The notes below the pieces were generated by a model. That model was given only the letters and a program-made list of their open reading frames with translations. It made no database searches and was not told where the DNA came from. A program made the position numbers and the translations under genes. From Flavobacterium gelatinilyticum (GTDB lineage: Bacteria; Bacteroidota; Bacteroidia; Flavobacteriales; Flavobacteriaceae), in contig NZ_CP114287.1 in assembly GCF_027111295.1 (NCBI RefSeq), positions 4,836,001 to 4,900,000 on the forward strand: DNA of 64,000 bases, in the 5' to 3' direction. Numbering within the stretch: the stretch's first letter is position 1; the number at the start of each line of letters is the position of its first letter. Positions 26,508 through 35,276 of the stretch are shown here, one piece after another.

Positions 26508-27566
26508 ATGAAAAAAATTATACTATTTTGTGGTGCTTTCGTTTTGTTTGTATCTTTTAAAACGCTTAATGAAAGTAAAAAAGAAATTAATAGTGGTTTT
26601 ACCTCTATAAAAATAGATACTCTTTTTCAGGATAATATTAGTATAAGGGCCATTGCTGTTGATAAAAACAGAATTTGGTATGGTGCAGATAATTCCCGTT
26701 TTGGTTATTTTGATTTAGATAAAAAAGAGAAATTCGAAGAGCGTATTTATCGTGATACACTTAATTTAGAATTTAGAAGCATTGCTCAGACTTCTAAAGA
26801 TATATTTCTTCTGAGTGTTGGAAATCCGGCAATGCTGTATTCGGTTTCAAAAAAAGACAACAAGTTTAAATTAGTTTACAAAGAAATTCATCCAAAAGTG
26901 TTTTACGACAGTATGCAGTTTTGGAATGATAAAGAAGGTATTGCGATTGGAGATCCTACCGAAGATACTTTTTCGATTATTGTAACCCGCGACGGTGGTG
27001 AAACCTGGACTAAATTACTTTCGGATAAATTACCAACAAATTCTGTTGGCGAAGCTGCTTTTTCTGCCAGCAATACCAATATTGTTATAAAAGGAAATGA
27101 TACCTGGCTGGTTTCGGGCGGGAAAAAAGCACGTGTTTTTTATTCTCCTGATAAAGCTAAAACATGGAAAGTTGTAGAAACGCCTATTGTTCAGGGAAAA
27201 CAAATGACAGGTATTTTTACAGCCGATTTTTACGATTCGAAACAAGGATTTATTGCTGGCGGAGATTATGATCAGCTGGGCAATAAAACAGATAATAAAG
27301 CTTTTACTAAAGATGGCGGAAAAACCTGGGAACTAATTGGCCAGGGAATGGGTTTTGGGTATGCGTCTTGTGTACAGTATGTTCCGGGAGGAAACGGAAG
27401 AGAGATTATCTGTGTAGGTTCAGAAGGAATTCAGTATTCTCAGAATGGCGGCGAAAACTGGATGCAGCTTTCTACAGATTCAAAACTTTTTACTATTCGT
27501 TTTGTAAACAGAAATACAGCAATTGCTGCAGGATATAATAAAGTGGTCCGACTAAACTTTAAATAA
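26508..27566 (+). CDS. Exported beta-propeller protein with Ycf48/BNR-like repeats
   Basis: This 352-residue protein has an N-terminal hydrophobic signal (ILFCGAFVLFVSF). Four Asp-box/BNR-type loops are visible: DGGETWTKL, SPDKAKTWKVV, KDGGKTWELIG and QNGGENWMQLS, spaced as in a six- or seven-bladed propeller (photosystem assembly factor Ycf48 fold). Database entries often call such proteins oxidoreductase, without support in the fold. It probably acts in the periplasm or on the surface. A near-consensus promoter (TTG 26458, TATTTTAG 26479) precedes it. Confidence 0.8.
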   Translation: MKKIILFCGAFVLFVSFKTLNESKKEINSGFTSIKIDTLFQDNISIRAIAVDKNRIWYGADNSRFGYFDLDKKEKFEERIYRDTLNLEFRSIAQTSKDIFLLSVGNPAMLYSVSKKDNKFKLVYKEIHPKVFYDSMQFWNDKEGIAIGDPTEDTFSIIVTRDGGETWTKLLSDKLPTNSVGEAAFSASNTNIVIKGNDTWLVSGGKKARVFYSPDKAKTWKVVETPIVQGKQMTGIFTADFYDSKQGFIAGGDYDQLGNKTDNKAFTKDGGKTWELIGQGMGFGYASCVQYVPGGNGREIICVGSEGIQYSQNGGENWMQLSTDSKLFTIRFVNRNTAIAAGYNKVVRLNFK

Positions 27567-27573
27567 ATAATAA

Positions 27574-27613
27574 GAACCCTAAATAATAAAGTAAGTATTA
27601 TTATATAGGGTTC
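27574..27613. terminator. Bidirectional terminator
   Basis: GAACCCTA with AATAATA inside pairs with TATTATT and TAGGGTTC in the gap between convergent genes. It starts 8 bp after one stop and ends 27 bp before the other. Confidence 0.7.
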
Positions 27614-27639
27614 CTATCGCTGTTGTATGTTGAAAGCAG

Positions 27640-28092
27640 TTAATTTTTCCCTGCTTTATATTGCTTTAGTAATTTTCGATTAAAATCGTCCTCGGATTTT
27701 TTAAGCTTTAGTATTTTTTTTGCCGAAAGCACCTTTTTCAGGTTTGTCATATATTTTTCTCGTAAAACATATAATTCTTTGTCTGTGCTTTCTATTTGAG
27801 ATAAAAGTGCAGCTGCTTCTTTTTCTGATATAGAGTTTACGGTTTCATCAGTAAGTTTACGCAGATACGTTTTCATTTTTTCATGACGGAGTTCAAACTG
27901 TTTGTCATCGTATGCATTATAAATAGGCCAGAATTTCTCTGCTTCTGCTGGTGTAAGTTCCAGTTCTGTAGTTAAAAAAGAAACTTTAAAAGCCTTAATT
28001 TTTTCACGTTTTTCATCATCTTTATCGTTTTGGGCATAAAATGAAAAAGTGACTAAAAACAGAAGTAATGCTGCTATATTTTTGATTCTCAT
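27640..28092 (-). CDS. Exported CpxP/Spy-like helical protein
   Basis: This 150-residue protein has a signal peptide (IAALLLFLVTFSFYAQ). The rest is alpha-helical and highly charged, with LTPAEAEKFWPIYNAYDDKQFELR and KKVLSAKKILKLKKSEDDF, the pattern of periplasmic Spy/CpxP or heavy-metal sensor-like proteins with LTxxQ-type helices. It is the last gene of a sigma / anti-sigma / Spy-like trio (29118 to 27640), so it probably serves envelope-stress sensing or buffering. The spacing to the anti-sigma gene is 18 bp. Confidence 0.8.
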   Translation of the reverse strand: MRIKNIAALLLFLVTFSFYAQNDKDDEKREKIKAFKVSFLTTELELTPAEAEKFWPIYNAYDDKQFELRHEKMKTYLRKLTDETVNSISEKEAAALLSQIESTDKELYVLREKYMTNLKKVLSAKKILKLKKSEDDFNRKLLKQYKAGKN

Positions 28093-28110
28093 ATCGTACT
28101 ATTTTTGTTT

Positions 28111-28524
28111 TTATTCGGAAATTAAATTTTCAATATTCGGATTAGAAGCTAAAATGTCTTCCAGGGTTTCGTTTTCAAGGGCAACATTTTTATTTAATTT
28201 ATCAATATCATTTTCGTCCAGTTCCCTAATTATGTCATATTGATTTAAAGTAGACTGATACGCTAAATAGGTTTCCAGAGTTGACTCGTCAAGTTCTTTT
28301 GAAGCTTTGTAGTAATGATTTGCCGTTGGGATTAAAAAAGCAATTATAATGGCAGCCGCTGCAGCTATTGAGATTACTTTTTTACGTTTGTAAATCGGAA
28401 TTACTTTTACTTCTTTTTCCTGTATCTGTTCTAAAACTTTTGCCGAAAAAGCATCAAAATAATGATCGGGTACTTTAAAACCCGATGCTGTTTTCGGTTC
28501 GTTTTCTAATTTAAATTCTTTCAT
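28111..28524 (-). CDS. Putative anti-sigma factor, single-pass membrane protein
   Basis: This 137-residue protein has a cytoplasmic N-terminal half beginning MKEFKLENEPKTASGFKVPDHYF, one membrane segment at about residues 50-68 (VISIAAAAAIIIAFLIPTA) and an acidic C-terminal part. It follows an ECF sigma gene by 33 bp and precedes a CpxP-like gene. Size, topology and position fit the short anti-sigma proteins of flavobacterial envelope-stress loci. There is no classical zinc (ZAS) motif, so sigma binding is inferred from context. Confidence 0.75.
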   Translation of the reverse strand: MKEFKLENEPKTASGFKVPDHYFDAFSAKVLEQIQEKEVKVIPIYKRKKVISIAAAAAIIIAFLIPTANHYYKASKELDESTLETYLAYQSTLNQYDIIRELDENDIDKLNKNVALENETLEDILASNPNIENLISE

Positions 28525-28557
28525 AATGTCTATAAGATAAGATTAGTTATAAAAGGT

Positions 28558-29118
28558 TTAATTTGATGTAACATATAATTCAATTTTTTTTACGGCATGA
28601 TGATAAGATGCTTTTAATGCACCAACTGATGTTCCTAAAATTTCGGCAATTTCTTCGTATTTTAATTCTTCAAAATATTTCATCTTAAAAACCAGCTGCT
28701 GTTTTTCGGGCAGGGTTACAATTGCTTTTTGAAGTTTAAGCTGGATTTCATCGCCGTCAAAATAAACATCTGATTTTAAATTTTCGATGGTTTTATTTTG
28801 TAATTCTTCAGAAGTGATGCCTTTTAATTTTGCTTTCTGGTTTAGAAAAGTCAGCGCTTCGTTAGTTGCAATTCGATACATCCAGGAAAAAAGCTTACTC
28901 TCTCCTTTAAAGTTTTTTAAGTACTGAAATACTTTTACGAAAGTATTCTGCAGAACATCATCTGTGTCATCATGATTCAAAACAATGTTTCGAATATGAG
29001 AATACAAAGGTTTTTGATAATCGGATATAAGTTTTTGAAACGCTGTATTTTGCGTTTTAGGATCTAGTAATTTTTGTATAAACTCCTTTTCGTCGGTCAA
29101 ACTTCGTCGATTTATCAA
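28558..29118 (-). CDS. ECF-type RNA polymerase sigma factor
   Basis: This 186-residue protein has sigma region 2 (NHDDTDDVLQNTFVKVFQYLKNFKGESKLFSWMYRIATNEAL, residues about 45-90) and region 4 (LPEKQQLVFKMKYFEELKYEEIAEILGTSVGALKASYHHAVKKIE). The SxLxxWxYRIA pattern is that of RpoE-like ECF factors. With the anti-sigma and Spy-like genes downstream it forms a compact regulatory trio, probably responding to envelope stress. Confidence 0.92.
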   Translation of the reverse strand: MINRRSLTDEKEFIQKLLDPKTQNTAFQKLISDYQKPLYSHIRNIVLNHDDTDDVLQNTFVKVFQYLKNFKGESKLFSWMYRIATNEALTFLNQKAKLKGITSEELQNKTIENLKSDVYFDGDEIQLKLQKAIVTLPEKQQLVFKMKYFEELKYEEIAEILGTSVGALKASYHHAVKKIELYVTSN

Positions 29119-29179
29119 ACTTTATAATCAGTTAGAATAAAATTTATACAAAAGGTTTAATCAACCTCGAAAAAAAAAA

Positions 29180-30379
29180 TTAAAATTCTGACTGTTCCTC
29201 TTCTTGTTTCTCTGCCGGTGGTGTTGTAGCGGCAGGTTTTGGTGCAGCAGGTTTTTGTACGGCAGGCTTTGGTGCTGCAGGTTTTGGTTCGCCAGTTTCT
29301 GTTCCGGAATTATATACCTGTCCTGCGGCTGATACTGGGGCAGGTGCTGCAGGAACAACTTTTGGTTTAATTGGGAAATAAATTTCGGTCACTAACTTAG
29401 ACGGGCTTTTAACGTCTAATTTGCTCACTGCTAAAATTTCCAGATGCGACCATGCCAGTTCCGGAGTAATCTTTTCGTTGTTTATGTAAGCAGTTGTTTT
29501 TGCGATTGCTTCAGTAGTATGCGAGTAATCTCCGTTCAGAGTTGTCTTTACAGCATCAAACTCATTTAGTTTTCCGGCTAAAATATCACTTCCGGAGCTA
29601 ATTGAGATTTCTTTGTTAATTGGTAAACAAATCGAAATTTTTGCCAGACCCCTTGCAGTATCGTAGGTATGATAAATAATGAAAGGTTTTCCGCTTGCGC
29701 TTAATCCGTTAGTTTCGCTAAAATGAATAAGTTTCGGAATAACGATTCGGGCGTTTTTGTTGATTTTCGGTATTTCGCTTGTAAAAGTCTGTTTGATATA
29801 CGGAGTTTCCGTTTTCTTAATCAGCCCGTTTACTTTTATAGTATAGGTTTTGGTTTCGTAATCCAGATTTTTATCAATATTTACAAGGCTTTTTTCAGAG
29901 ATAGTTCCAATAACCTTATCAGAACCTCCATTAAGGGCAGCATAAATTTTGAATAAGAAACTCATAGTTCCTTTGGCTTTCCAGGTTACTTTTGTTTTTC
30001 CTGCCAGCGTGTCTTTAAACGTCCAGATTACATCGCCTTCAGTACCGTCGTATTTCATTTTCTGCTCAATGCTTTCCCCTTCTTTAGTTTTTAGGGTAAT
30101 GGCGTTTCCTGAACCTTCGCTGCCTGTCCATGAAAAAGAACCTCCCGGACCTGCTGTTTTGTTTGGGAAAGTAAAATGAAGGGTTGAATCTTCAACCGCC
30201 CATGATTCAAAATCTTCGTAGTTTCTAAAATCATTAATGTAATTGTAAACTGCTGCTTTTGGCGAATTTATTACTTTGCTTCTTTCTACAGAAAAAATCC
30301 CTTTTTGAGTAGCAACAAAAACAGTCAGAGCAACTAGACTTAATAATAGTAATAGAAATAAGTATTTTAGAATCTTCAT
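29180..30379 (-). CDS. Membrane-anchored SRPBCC plus GyrI-like effector-binding protein
   Basis: This 399-residue protein has an N-terminal membrane anchor (residues 4-24). Residues about 28-175 form an SRPBCC/polyketide-cyclase-like ligand pocket (SKVINSPKAAVYNYINDFRNYEDFESW). Residues about 185-345 resemble the GyrI-like small-molecule-binding domain found in AraC-type regulators. The C-terminal 50 residues are Pro/Ala/Lys low complexity (KPAAPKPA units), probably disordered. No DNA-binding domain is present. Ligand unknown; it may sequester or sense hydrophobic compounds at the membrane. Confidence 0.7.
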   Translation of the reverse strand: MKILKYLFLLLLLSLVALTVFVATQKGIFSVERSKVINSPKAAVYNYINDFRNYEDFESWAVEDSTLHFTFPNKTAGPGGSFSWTGSEGSGNAITLKTKEGESIEQKMKYDGTEGDVIWTFKDTLAGKTKVTWKAKGTMSFLFKIYAALNGGSDKVIGTISEKSLVNIDKNLDYETKTYTIKVNGLIKKTETPYIKQTFTSEIPKINKNARIVIPKLIHFSETNGLSASGKPFIIYHTYDTARGLAKISICLPINKEISISSGSDILAGKLNEFDAVKTTLNGDYSHTTEAIAKTTAYINNEKITPELAWSHLEILAVSKLDVKSPSKLVTEIYFPIKPKVVPAAPAPVSAAGQVYNSGTETGEPKPAAPKPAVQKPAAPKPAATTPPAEKQEEEQSEF

Positions 30380-30458
30380 TGGGTGCAGGTTTTGCGTAAA
30401 GTTATAAAATTTTATTGCGAGTCAGGGTAAATAACTGGAAATAAAAAAATAGATTGTG

Positions 30459-30647
30459 TTATCTCTTTAAAAAGATTTTGATTACAAACAGAATGGCGAT
30501 AAAAAGAAAAAAAACAAGTAATACTTTGTAATTTCCTTTATAAAAAATCTTGTGAAGTTTAAGATCTTTACGATAAGCAAAAATCATAATGATAACAAAT
30601 GCGATAAAAAAACAGAGTCCGAATATTAATTGTCCTTGACTAAACAT
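30459..30647 (-). CDS. Small membrane protein, 62 residues
   Basis: I choose the ATG at 30647 (MFSQGQLIFGLCFF). The upstream ATG at 30668 overlaps a perfect -7 box (CAAATTTA at 30666-30673, TAAATTTG on the minus strand). The protein has two hydrophobic helices, about residues 6-24 and 42-58, separated by a basic loop (YRKDLKLHKIFYKGNYK). Function unknown; it looks like conserved flavobacterial two-helix membrane proteins. Confidence 0.7.
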   Translation of the reverse strand: MFSQGQLIFGLCFFIAFVIIMIFAYRKDLKLHKIFYKGNYKVLLVFFLFIAILFVIKIFLKR

Positions 30648-30728
30648 AGATAAAATTATTTTTGGCAAATTTAGAGAATTGTATACGATTTGCTGCTAAT
30701 TTGGCGGTTCATTTAATAGAATAAAAAC

Positions 30729-31109
30729 ATGAAAAAACAACTTGACGCGGTTACTGAATTTCATACGGCATTCAAAATAGGCCACAGCCAGTCTCCAATA
30801 GCTGATTTGGGAGAAACTAAAAAACTGCTTCGTTATAATTTAATGAAAGAAGAAAATGAAGAATATCTTGAAGCGGTGCAAAATAATGATCTTGTCGAAA
30901 TCGCTGATGCTCTTGGTGATATGATGTATATTTTGTGTGGAACAATTATCGAACACGGTTTACAGGATAAAATTGAAGCCGTTTTTGATGAAATCCAACG
31001 CAGTAATATGAGTAAATTAGGTGAAGATGGCCAGCCAATTTATCGCGAAGACGGAAAAGTAATGAAAGGTCCAAATTACTTTAAACCAGATTTTTCTAAA
31101 CTTCTATAA
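30729..31109 (+). CDS. MazG-like nucleotide pyrophosphohydrolase
   Basis: This 126-residue all-alpha NTP pyrophosphatase has the metal-binding pattern EEnEEYLEAV (ExxE) and DLVEIADALGDMMYIL (ExxD). This is the MazG/HisE-like PRA-PH fold. It most likely hydrolyses a noncanonical or damaged NTP to NMP and pyrophosphate; the substrate cannot be read from the sequence. It stands alone and is followed by a strong terminator at 31114. Confidence 0.85.
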   Translation: MKKQLDAVTEFHTAFKIGHSQSPIADLGETKKLLRYNLMKEENEEYLEAVQNNDLVEIADALGDMMYILCGTIIEHGLQDKIEAVFDEIQRSNMSKLGEDGQPIYREDGKVMKGPNYFKPDFSKLL

Positions 31110-31113
31110 AATT

Positions 31114-31147
31114 AAAAACCCGATAAATGAAAATCTATCGGGTTTTT
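31114..31147. terminator. Bidirectional terminator
   Basis: AAAAACCCGATA and TATCGGGTTTTT form a 12-bp perfect stem between the convergent pyrophosphohydrolase and ilvE genes. Confidence 0.88.
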
Positions 31148-31167
31148 GTTTTTATTGTGGTTTTGGA

Positions 31168-32238
31168 TTATTGTACTTTAACTGTCCATCCGTAAGTATC
31201 TTCAGAAAGTTTATTTTGAAGATTTGTTAATTTTTCTTTTAAGAAAGAAGCGTAAGAATTCTCGATTGGGGCCATTTCAAAATACTCATCTTTATAAGAG
31301 AATCCTTTTATAACACTGATTACGGCAGCAGTTCCTGCGCCAAAAATTTCTTTTAGAGACCCGTTTTTAGCAGCTTCAACTAATTCAGAAACAATTACCG
31401 GACGTACTTCAACGTTTAATCCTTCTTTTTCTGCCATTGCGATCAAGCTTTTTCTGGTAATACCATCTAAAATTCTTTCACTTGTCGGAGCAGTTAATAA
31501 AGTATCGTTGATTCTGAAGAAAACGTTCATAGTTCCCGCTTCTTCTAATTTTGTATGCGTTGCGTCATCTGTCCAGATAACCTGTTGGAAACCGTCCTTA
31601 TTAGCCAGATTAGTAGGGTAGAACTGAGCAGCGTAGTTTCCTGCCGCTTTTGCAGCACCGATTCCTCCATTTGCAGCACGGCTGAAATGTTCTGCAATAA
31701 TTACTTTTACTTCGCCTCCGTAATATGATTTTGCAGGAGAAAGCAAGATCATAAATTTATATTCGTCAGATGGATTTGCGATAACTCCGGGTCCTGTAGC
31801 AATCATAAAAGGACGGATGTACATACTTGCTCCGTTTCCTCTCTGGATCCAGTCTTTGTCGATTTTTAATAACTCATTTAAACCTTCCATAAAAACATGT
31901 TCCGGAACTTCCGGCATAGCCATACGAACCGCAGATTTGTTGAAACGCTCGTAGTTTTCATCAGGTCTGAACAACCAAACATCATTGTTCTCATCTTTGT
32001 AAGCTTTCATTCCTTCAAAAATAGCCTGCCCGTAATGAAAGACTTTTGAAGAAGGATCCATTAAAATAGGAGCATAAGGCTTAATGACCGGAGCCTGCCA
32101 TTGCCCGTTTTTGTAATCACATTCTAATAAATGGTCTGTAAATACAGCACCAAAACTTAAGTTTTCAAAGTCTACAGAGCTTATCTTAGACGAATCAGCT
32201 TTTCTGATCTCAATTTTGCTAGTTTGAGTTGTACTCAT
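31168..32238 (-). CDS. ilvE: Branched-chain amino acid aminotransferase
   Basis: This 356-residue fold-type IV PLP enzyme is of the longer BCAT type shared with eukaryotes. GQAIFEGMKAYK and the lysine segment GAAKAAGNYAAQF are seen; K197 is the likely Schiff-base lysine. KLEEAGTMNVFF and GITRKSLIAMA are also typical. It transaminates Leu, Ile and Val with 2-oxoglutarate. The 311-bp region upstream (32239-32549) contains a -7 box at 32327-32334 and nothing else I can identify. Confidence 0.95.
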   Translation of the reverse strand: MSTTQTSKIEIRKADSSKISSVDFENLSFGAVFTDHLLECDYKNGQWQAPVIKPYAPILMDPSSKVFHYGQAIFEGMKAYKDENNDVWLFRPDENYERFNKSAVRMAMPEVPEHVFMEGLNELLKIDKDWIQRGNGASMYIRPFMIATGPGVIANPSDEYKFMILLSPAKSYYGGEVKVIIAEHFSRAANGGIGAAKAAGNYAAQFYPTNLANKDGFQQVIWTDDATHTKLEEAGTMNVFFRINDTLLTAPTSERILDGITRKSLIAMAEKEGLNVEVRPVIVSELVEAAKNGSLKEIFGAGTAAVISVIKGFSYKDEYFEMAPIENSYASFLKEKLTNLQNKLSEDTYGWTVKVQ

Positions 32239-32326
32239 AATTATGTAAAGTTTTTATCTAAATTTGAATTCTTAACAGATGAAAATCTAATGTAATGATC
32301 TGATGAAGAATAGGTTCTATTGAATG

Positions 32327-32334
32327 CAAAATTA
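32327..32334 (-). promoter_or_regulatory. -7 box of ilvE
   Basis: CAAAATTA reads TAATTTTG on the minus strand, an exact TAnnTTTG, about 90 bp upstream of the ilvE start. No well-spaced TTG is present. The rest of the 311-bp divergent gap shows no ORF or clear structure. Confidence 0.4.
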
Positions 32335-32549
32335 CGGAAAAATATATAATTTCCTTGGTAAAAAAGCATTAATTCCGGCTTTTGACTGAGATTTATTTAT
32401 CTTATAATAAACCTAAAAATTTAGCAGAGATTTATAAAGAATTTATGAAAAAACTATCGATTTTTAAGGCTTTACGCATTTGTTTTGAGTATTTTTGACG
32501 ATTAAAACAGATTCAAAATCAGTTAAACTCTATTGAAAAATTCGAAATC

Positions 32550-33215
32550 GTGAAAAGGGAAATAATTAAAACGTTAGATGGCTCAATGACAATTCATTTA
32601 GAAGAATGGAATGAAAGTTATCATTCAAAACATGGTGCTATTCAGGAAGCAAAACATGTATTTATAAAGAATGGTTTGTCATTATTTGAGAATAATCCGG
32701 TGAGTATTCTGGAGATTGGTTTTGGAACGGGTTTAAATGCTTTTATTACGTTTTTAGAATCAGAACAAAAGCAGCAAAAAATAGATTATGTTGGGGTAGA
32801 AGCATATCCGGTAAAAGCAGAAGAAGTTCTGGCGATGAATTATGTGGCCGAACTTAACGCATTGGAATTTGATAACATTTTTGAAAAAATGCATAAAACG
32901 GAATGGGACAAGAAAAACGAAATTAGCAGCCAGTTCTCGTTAACCAAAAGGAAACAATTTTTTGACGAAATAAACGATTTTGAAATTTTCGATTTGATTT
33001 ACTTTGACGCCTTCGGATACAGGGTCCAGCCGGAGCTTTGGAGTACTGAGATTTTTCAGAAAATGTACAATAGTTTAAAGCCAAACGGAGTCCTTGTTAC
33101 TTACGCTGCACGAGGTGTTGTTAAAAGAAGCATGATTTCTGTAGGATTTACTGTAGAAAAGTTGGCAGGACCTCCTGGAAAACGAGAAATGTTTAGAGCC
33201 TTTAAAAAGGTTTAA
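32550..33215 (+). CDS. mnmD: MnmD-type tRNA methyltransferase (MnmC N-domain homologue)
   Basis: This 221-residue stand-alone homologue of the methyltransferase half of MnmC has the SAM motif ILEIGFGTGLNAF and the downstream DLIYFDAFGYRVQPELW, where FDAF is typical of the DUF752 family. The start is GTG at 32550; the next ATG would remove the conserved KREIIKTLDGSMTIHLEEW opening. MnmD makes 5-methylaminomethyl(-2-thio)uridine at the wobble position of tRNA. The FAD oxidase half is absent, as in other stand-alone enzymes. Confidence 0.9.
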   Translation: MKREIIKTLDGSMTIHLEEWNESYHSKHGAIQEAKHVFIKNGLSLFENNPVSILEIGFGTGLNAFITFLESEQKQQKIDYVGVEAYPVKAEEVLAMNYVAELNALEFDNIFEKMHKTEWDKKNEISSQFSLTKRKQFFDEINDFEIFDLIYFDAFGYRVQPELWSTEIFQKMYNSLKPNGVLVTYAARGVVKRSMISVGFTVEKLAGPPGKREMFRAFKKV

Positions 33216-33382
33216 ATGAATTGTTTAGAATGGTTCTATATTGATTTATGCGTATTAAGAAAACGTATTCGCTGCTAAATTTTTTAAAAAAATAAGTTAA
33301 AATGAATCTCAGTGATTGTTATTTGATTAAATTTGTTGCGAGTTTAAAAATATAGATAACCCCCAAAAAATCTTATTTTATT

Positions 33383-33580
33383 ATGTCAAAAATGATGTTT
33401 GATTACACGAAATCAATACTTGAGAGAGTTAGTTTCGATCCGGTACTTTTCTGCAAAGAGTTAGAAAAAGCTATCAAAACCCTGTTACCATATGAAATGG
33501 AGCAGTTACAAGAATGGTTACTAAGTTTTGTAATCGAAAAACCAGAACTACAAGAAAGTCTACTACTAATTAAAGTATAA
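33383..33580 (+). CDS. Small helical protein, 65 residues
   Basis: This 65-residue protein, MSKMMFDYTKSILERVSFD onward, is predicted all-helical and ends in ELQESLLLIKV. A -7 box TAAATTTG lies at 33328-33335 and a strong terminator begins at the stop codon, so it is a self-contained transcription unit. No signal peptide or membrane segment. It resembles small conserved cytoplasmic proteins of flavobacteria; function unknown. Confidence 0.75.
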   Translation: MSKMMFDYTKSILERVSFDPVLFCKELEKAIKTLLPYEMEQLQEWLLSFVIEKPELQESLLLIKV

Positions 33581-33608
33581 AAAAAGGAGCCGAACCGGCT
33601 CCTTTTTT
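33579..33608. terminator. Bidirectional terminator overlapping both gene ends
   Basis: GGAGCCG and CGGCTCC pair around an AAC loop with A and T tracts on either side. The hairpin overlaps the last bases of both convergent genes (stops at 33580 and 33607). Confidence 0.88.
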
Positions 33609-34554
33609 ATTGCTGTTTTTTTTGCAGCGGACTTATAATCTGCACATTCTGAAAAACAATGGCTCCTTTTATAACTCCGGCTATTGTAGATCGCAATGCG
33701 TCAATGATATGCATTTTTAATTCGCTCTTCGGGTAAATTAAACTTACCTCACGGGCAGGTTTTGGTTCCTTAAAATTGCGAAGTTTCAGTTTATCTGATT
33801 CTTTTAAGTCTAAAGTGTGCAGATATGGTAATAATGTCGTGCCCAAACCTTCGTCGGCTAATTTAATAAGGGTTTCAAAACTACCGCTTTCGATCTGGAA
33901 GTTGTTTTGTTCTACATCTGATCCGTTTTTGCACAGATTTAAAATTCCGTCTCTAAAACAATGTCCGTCCTGTAATAACAGAATTTCGTTTAAGTTCAAA
34001 TCCGTAACTTCGATTTCCTGTTTCTCAAAACTGGCATGATGCTCGGGTATATAGGCTACGAAAGGCTCAAAATACAATACTATTTCTTTGATTTTTTCGT
34101 CTTCAAGCGGTGTTGCGGCGATTGCAGCATCCAGATGACCGTTTTTTAACTTCACAATAATTTCTTCGGTATTAAGCTCTTCAATTAAAAGTTTAACCTT
34201 TGGGTATTTTTTAATGAAATTATTTAGAAACATTGGCAGAAGTGTCGGCATAATGGTTGGAATAATCCCTAAACGGAATTCGCCGCCAATAAAACCTTTT
34301 TGCTGCTCCACGATATCCTTAATACGATCCGCTTCGTTTACAATATTTTTAGCCTGGTTTACTATCTTTTGACCAATATCAGTAAGCTGAATTGGTTTTT
34401 TGCTTCTGTCGAAGATTAAAATATTAAGTTCTTCCTCAATTTTCTGAATCTGCATACTTAATGTTGGTTGCGTAACAAAACATTTTTCGGCAGCAAGAGT
34501 AAAGTTTTTGTGTTCGGCAACAGCTAACACATATTGTAATTGGGTTATCGTCAT
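33607..34554 (-). CDS. oxyR: OxyR, peroxide-sensing LysR regulator
   Basis: This 315-residue LysR protein has an N-terminal winged HTH (TITQLQYVLAVAEHKNFTLAAEKCFVTQPTLSMQIQ). The effector domain has DGHCFRDGILNLCKNG. The two cysteines fall at C199 and C208, the same numbers and spacing as the redox pair of E. coli OxyR, so peroxide sensing by a disulfide is well supported. It is divergent from dps (34664), a classical OxyR target. The shared 109-bp gap is the probable operator. A -7 box (TATTTTTG on the minus strand) lies at 34575-34582. Confidence 0.93.
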   Translation of the reverse strand: MTITQLQYVLAVAEHKNFTLAAEKCFVTQPTLSMQIQKIEEELNILIFDRSKKPIQLTDIGQKIVNQAKNIVNEADRIKDIVEQQKGFIGGEFRLGIIPTIMPTLLPMFLNNFIKKYPKVKLLIEELNTEEIIVKLKNGHLDAAIAATPLEDEKIKEIVLYFEPFVAYIPEHHASFEKQEIEVTDLNLNEILLLQDGHCFRDGILNLCKNGSDVEQNNFQIESGSFETLIKLADEGLGTTLLPYLHTLDLKESDKLKLRNFKEPKPAREVSLIYPKSELKMHIIDALRSTIAGVIKGAIVFQNVQIISPLQKKQQ

Positions 34555-34626
34555 TTTGATAATAAATTTTGATGCAAAAATAAGAAAATATAATTTTTAA
34601 TTATTTAATTTTTTTGAAAGTTACTT

Positions 34627-34634
34627 TAAATTTG
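34627..34634 (+). promoter_or_regulatory. -7 box of dps
   Basis: TAAATTTG matches TAnnTTTG 29 bp before the dps ATG. The nearest TTG is only 10 nt upstream, so a good -33 box is missing, which would fit a promoter that depends on an activator such as OxyR. Confidence 0.5.
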
Positions 34635-34663
34635 TAGTAAATTAGTGAAAAAAAATACAGATT

Positions 34664-35143
34664 ATGAAAACAAATATTTTAGGACTGCCTGTAAAAGAAT
34701 CAGAATTATTAGTAAAAGAATTGAATGTGTTATTATCCAATTTTCAGGTATACTATCAAAACCTTCGCGGGATTCACTGGAATATCCGTGGAAAACGTTT
34801 TTTTGATTTACACGTAAAATTTGAAGAACTATATACAGATTCACAATTAAAGATAGATATGATTGCCGAGAGAGTTTTGACAATTGGAGGAACGCCTCTG
34901 CATACTTTTGAAGATTATATCGCAAACAATAAATTAGCGGTTGGAAAGAACATTTCAAACGATGAAAAAGCGGTTCAGCTGATCGTAAATTCGCTTTCGG
35001 ATCTTTTAAAGATAGAGAGGGAAATCTTAAACAAATCAGGAGAAATTAACGATGAAGGAACAAATTCTATGATGAGTGACTTTATTGCAGAGCAGGAAAA
35101 AACGATCTGGATGATGAATGCATGGCTTGATGAAACTTTGTAA
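34664..35143 (+). CDS. dps: Dps family DNA-binding ferritin-like protein
   Basis: This 159-residue protein has the Dps signature: NLRGIHWNIRGKRFFDLHVKFEELY carries the His and Asp/Glu ligands of the intersubunit ferroxidase centre, and IDMIAERVLTIGGTP follows. It should form a dodecamer that oxidises Fe(II) with H2O2 and protects DNA. It is divergently transcribed from oxyR and ends at a strong terminator (35167-35200). Confidence 0.95.
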   Translation: MKTNILGLPVKESELLVKELNVLLSNFQVYYQNLRGIHWNIRGKRFFDLHVKFEELYTDSQLKIDMIAERVLTIGGTPLHTFEDYIANNKLAVGKNISNDEKAVQLIVNSLSDLLKIEREILNKSGEINDEGTNSMMSDFIAEQEKTIWMMNAWLDETL

Positions 35144-35166
35144 TTTGTTGTTTGATAATAGTTTAA

Positions 35167-35200
35167 AAAGCAGAATGGTCTGATTTGATCATTCTGCTTT
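35167..35200 (+). terminator. Terminator of dps
   Basis: AAAGCAGAATGGTC and GATCATTCTGCTTT form a 14-bp stem with one G-T pair around a 6-nt loop, followed by a T-rich stretch. Confidence 0.85.
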
Positions 35201-35242
35201 ACTTTTTTTGTTAAAATTGTATAAAATTTTTCGCTCATTGCT

Positions 35243-35271
35243 TTGATTTTATTTGTTTAACGTTATTTTTG
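35243..35271 (+). promoter_or_regulatory. Consensus promoter immediately before the 93-aa protein gene
   Basis: TTG (35243-35245), an 18-nt spacer and TATTTTTG (35264-35271) match the consensus fully. The expected transcription start falls at or next to the ATG at 35277, implying a leaderless or nearly leaderless mRNA. Confidence 0.6.
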
Positions 35272-35276
35272 TTTCA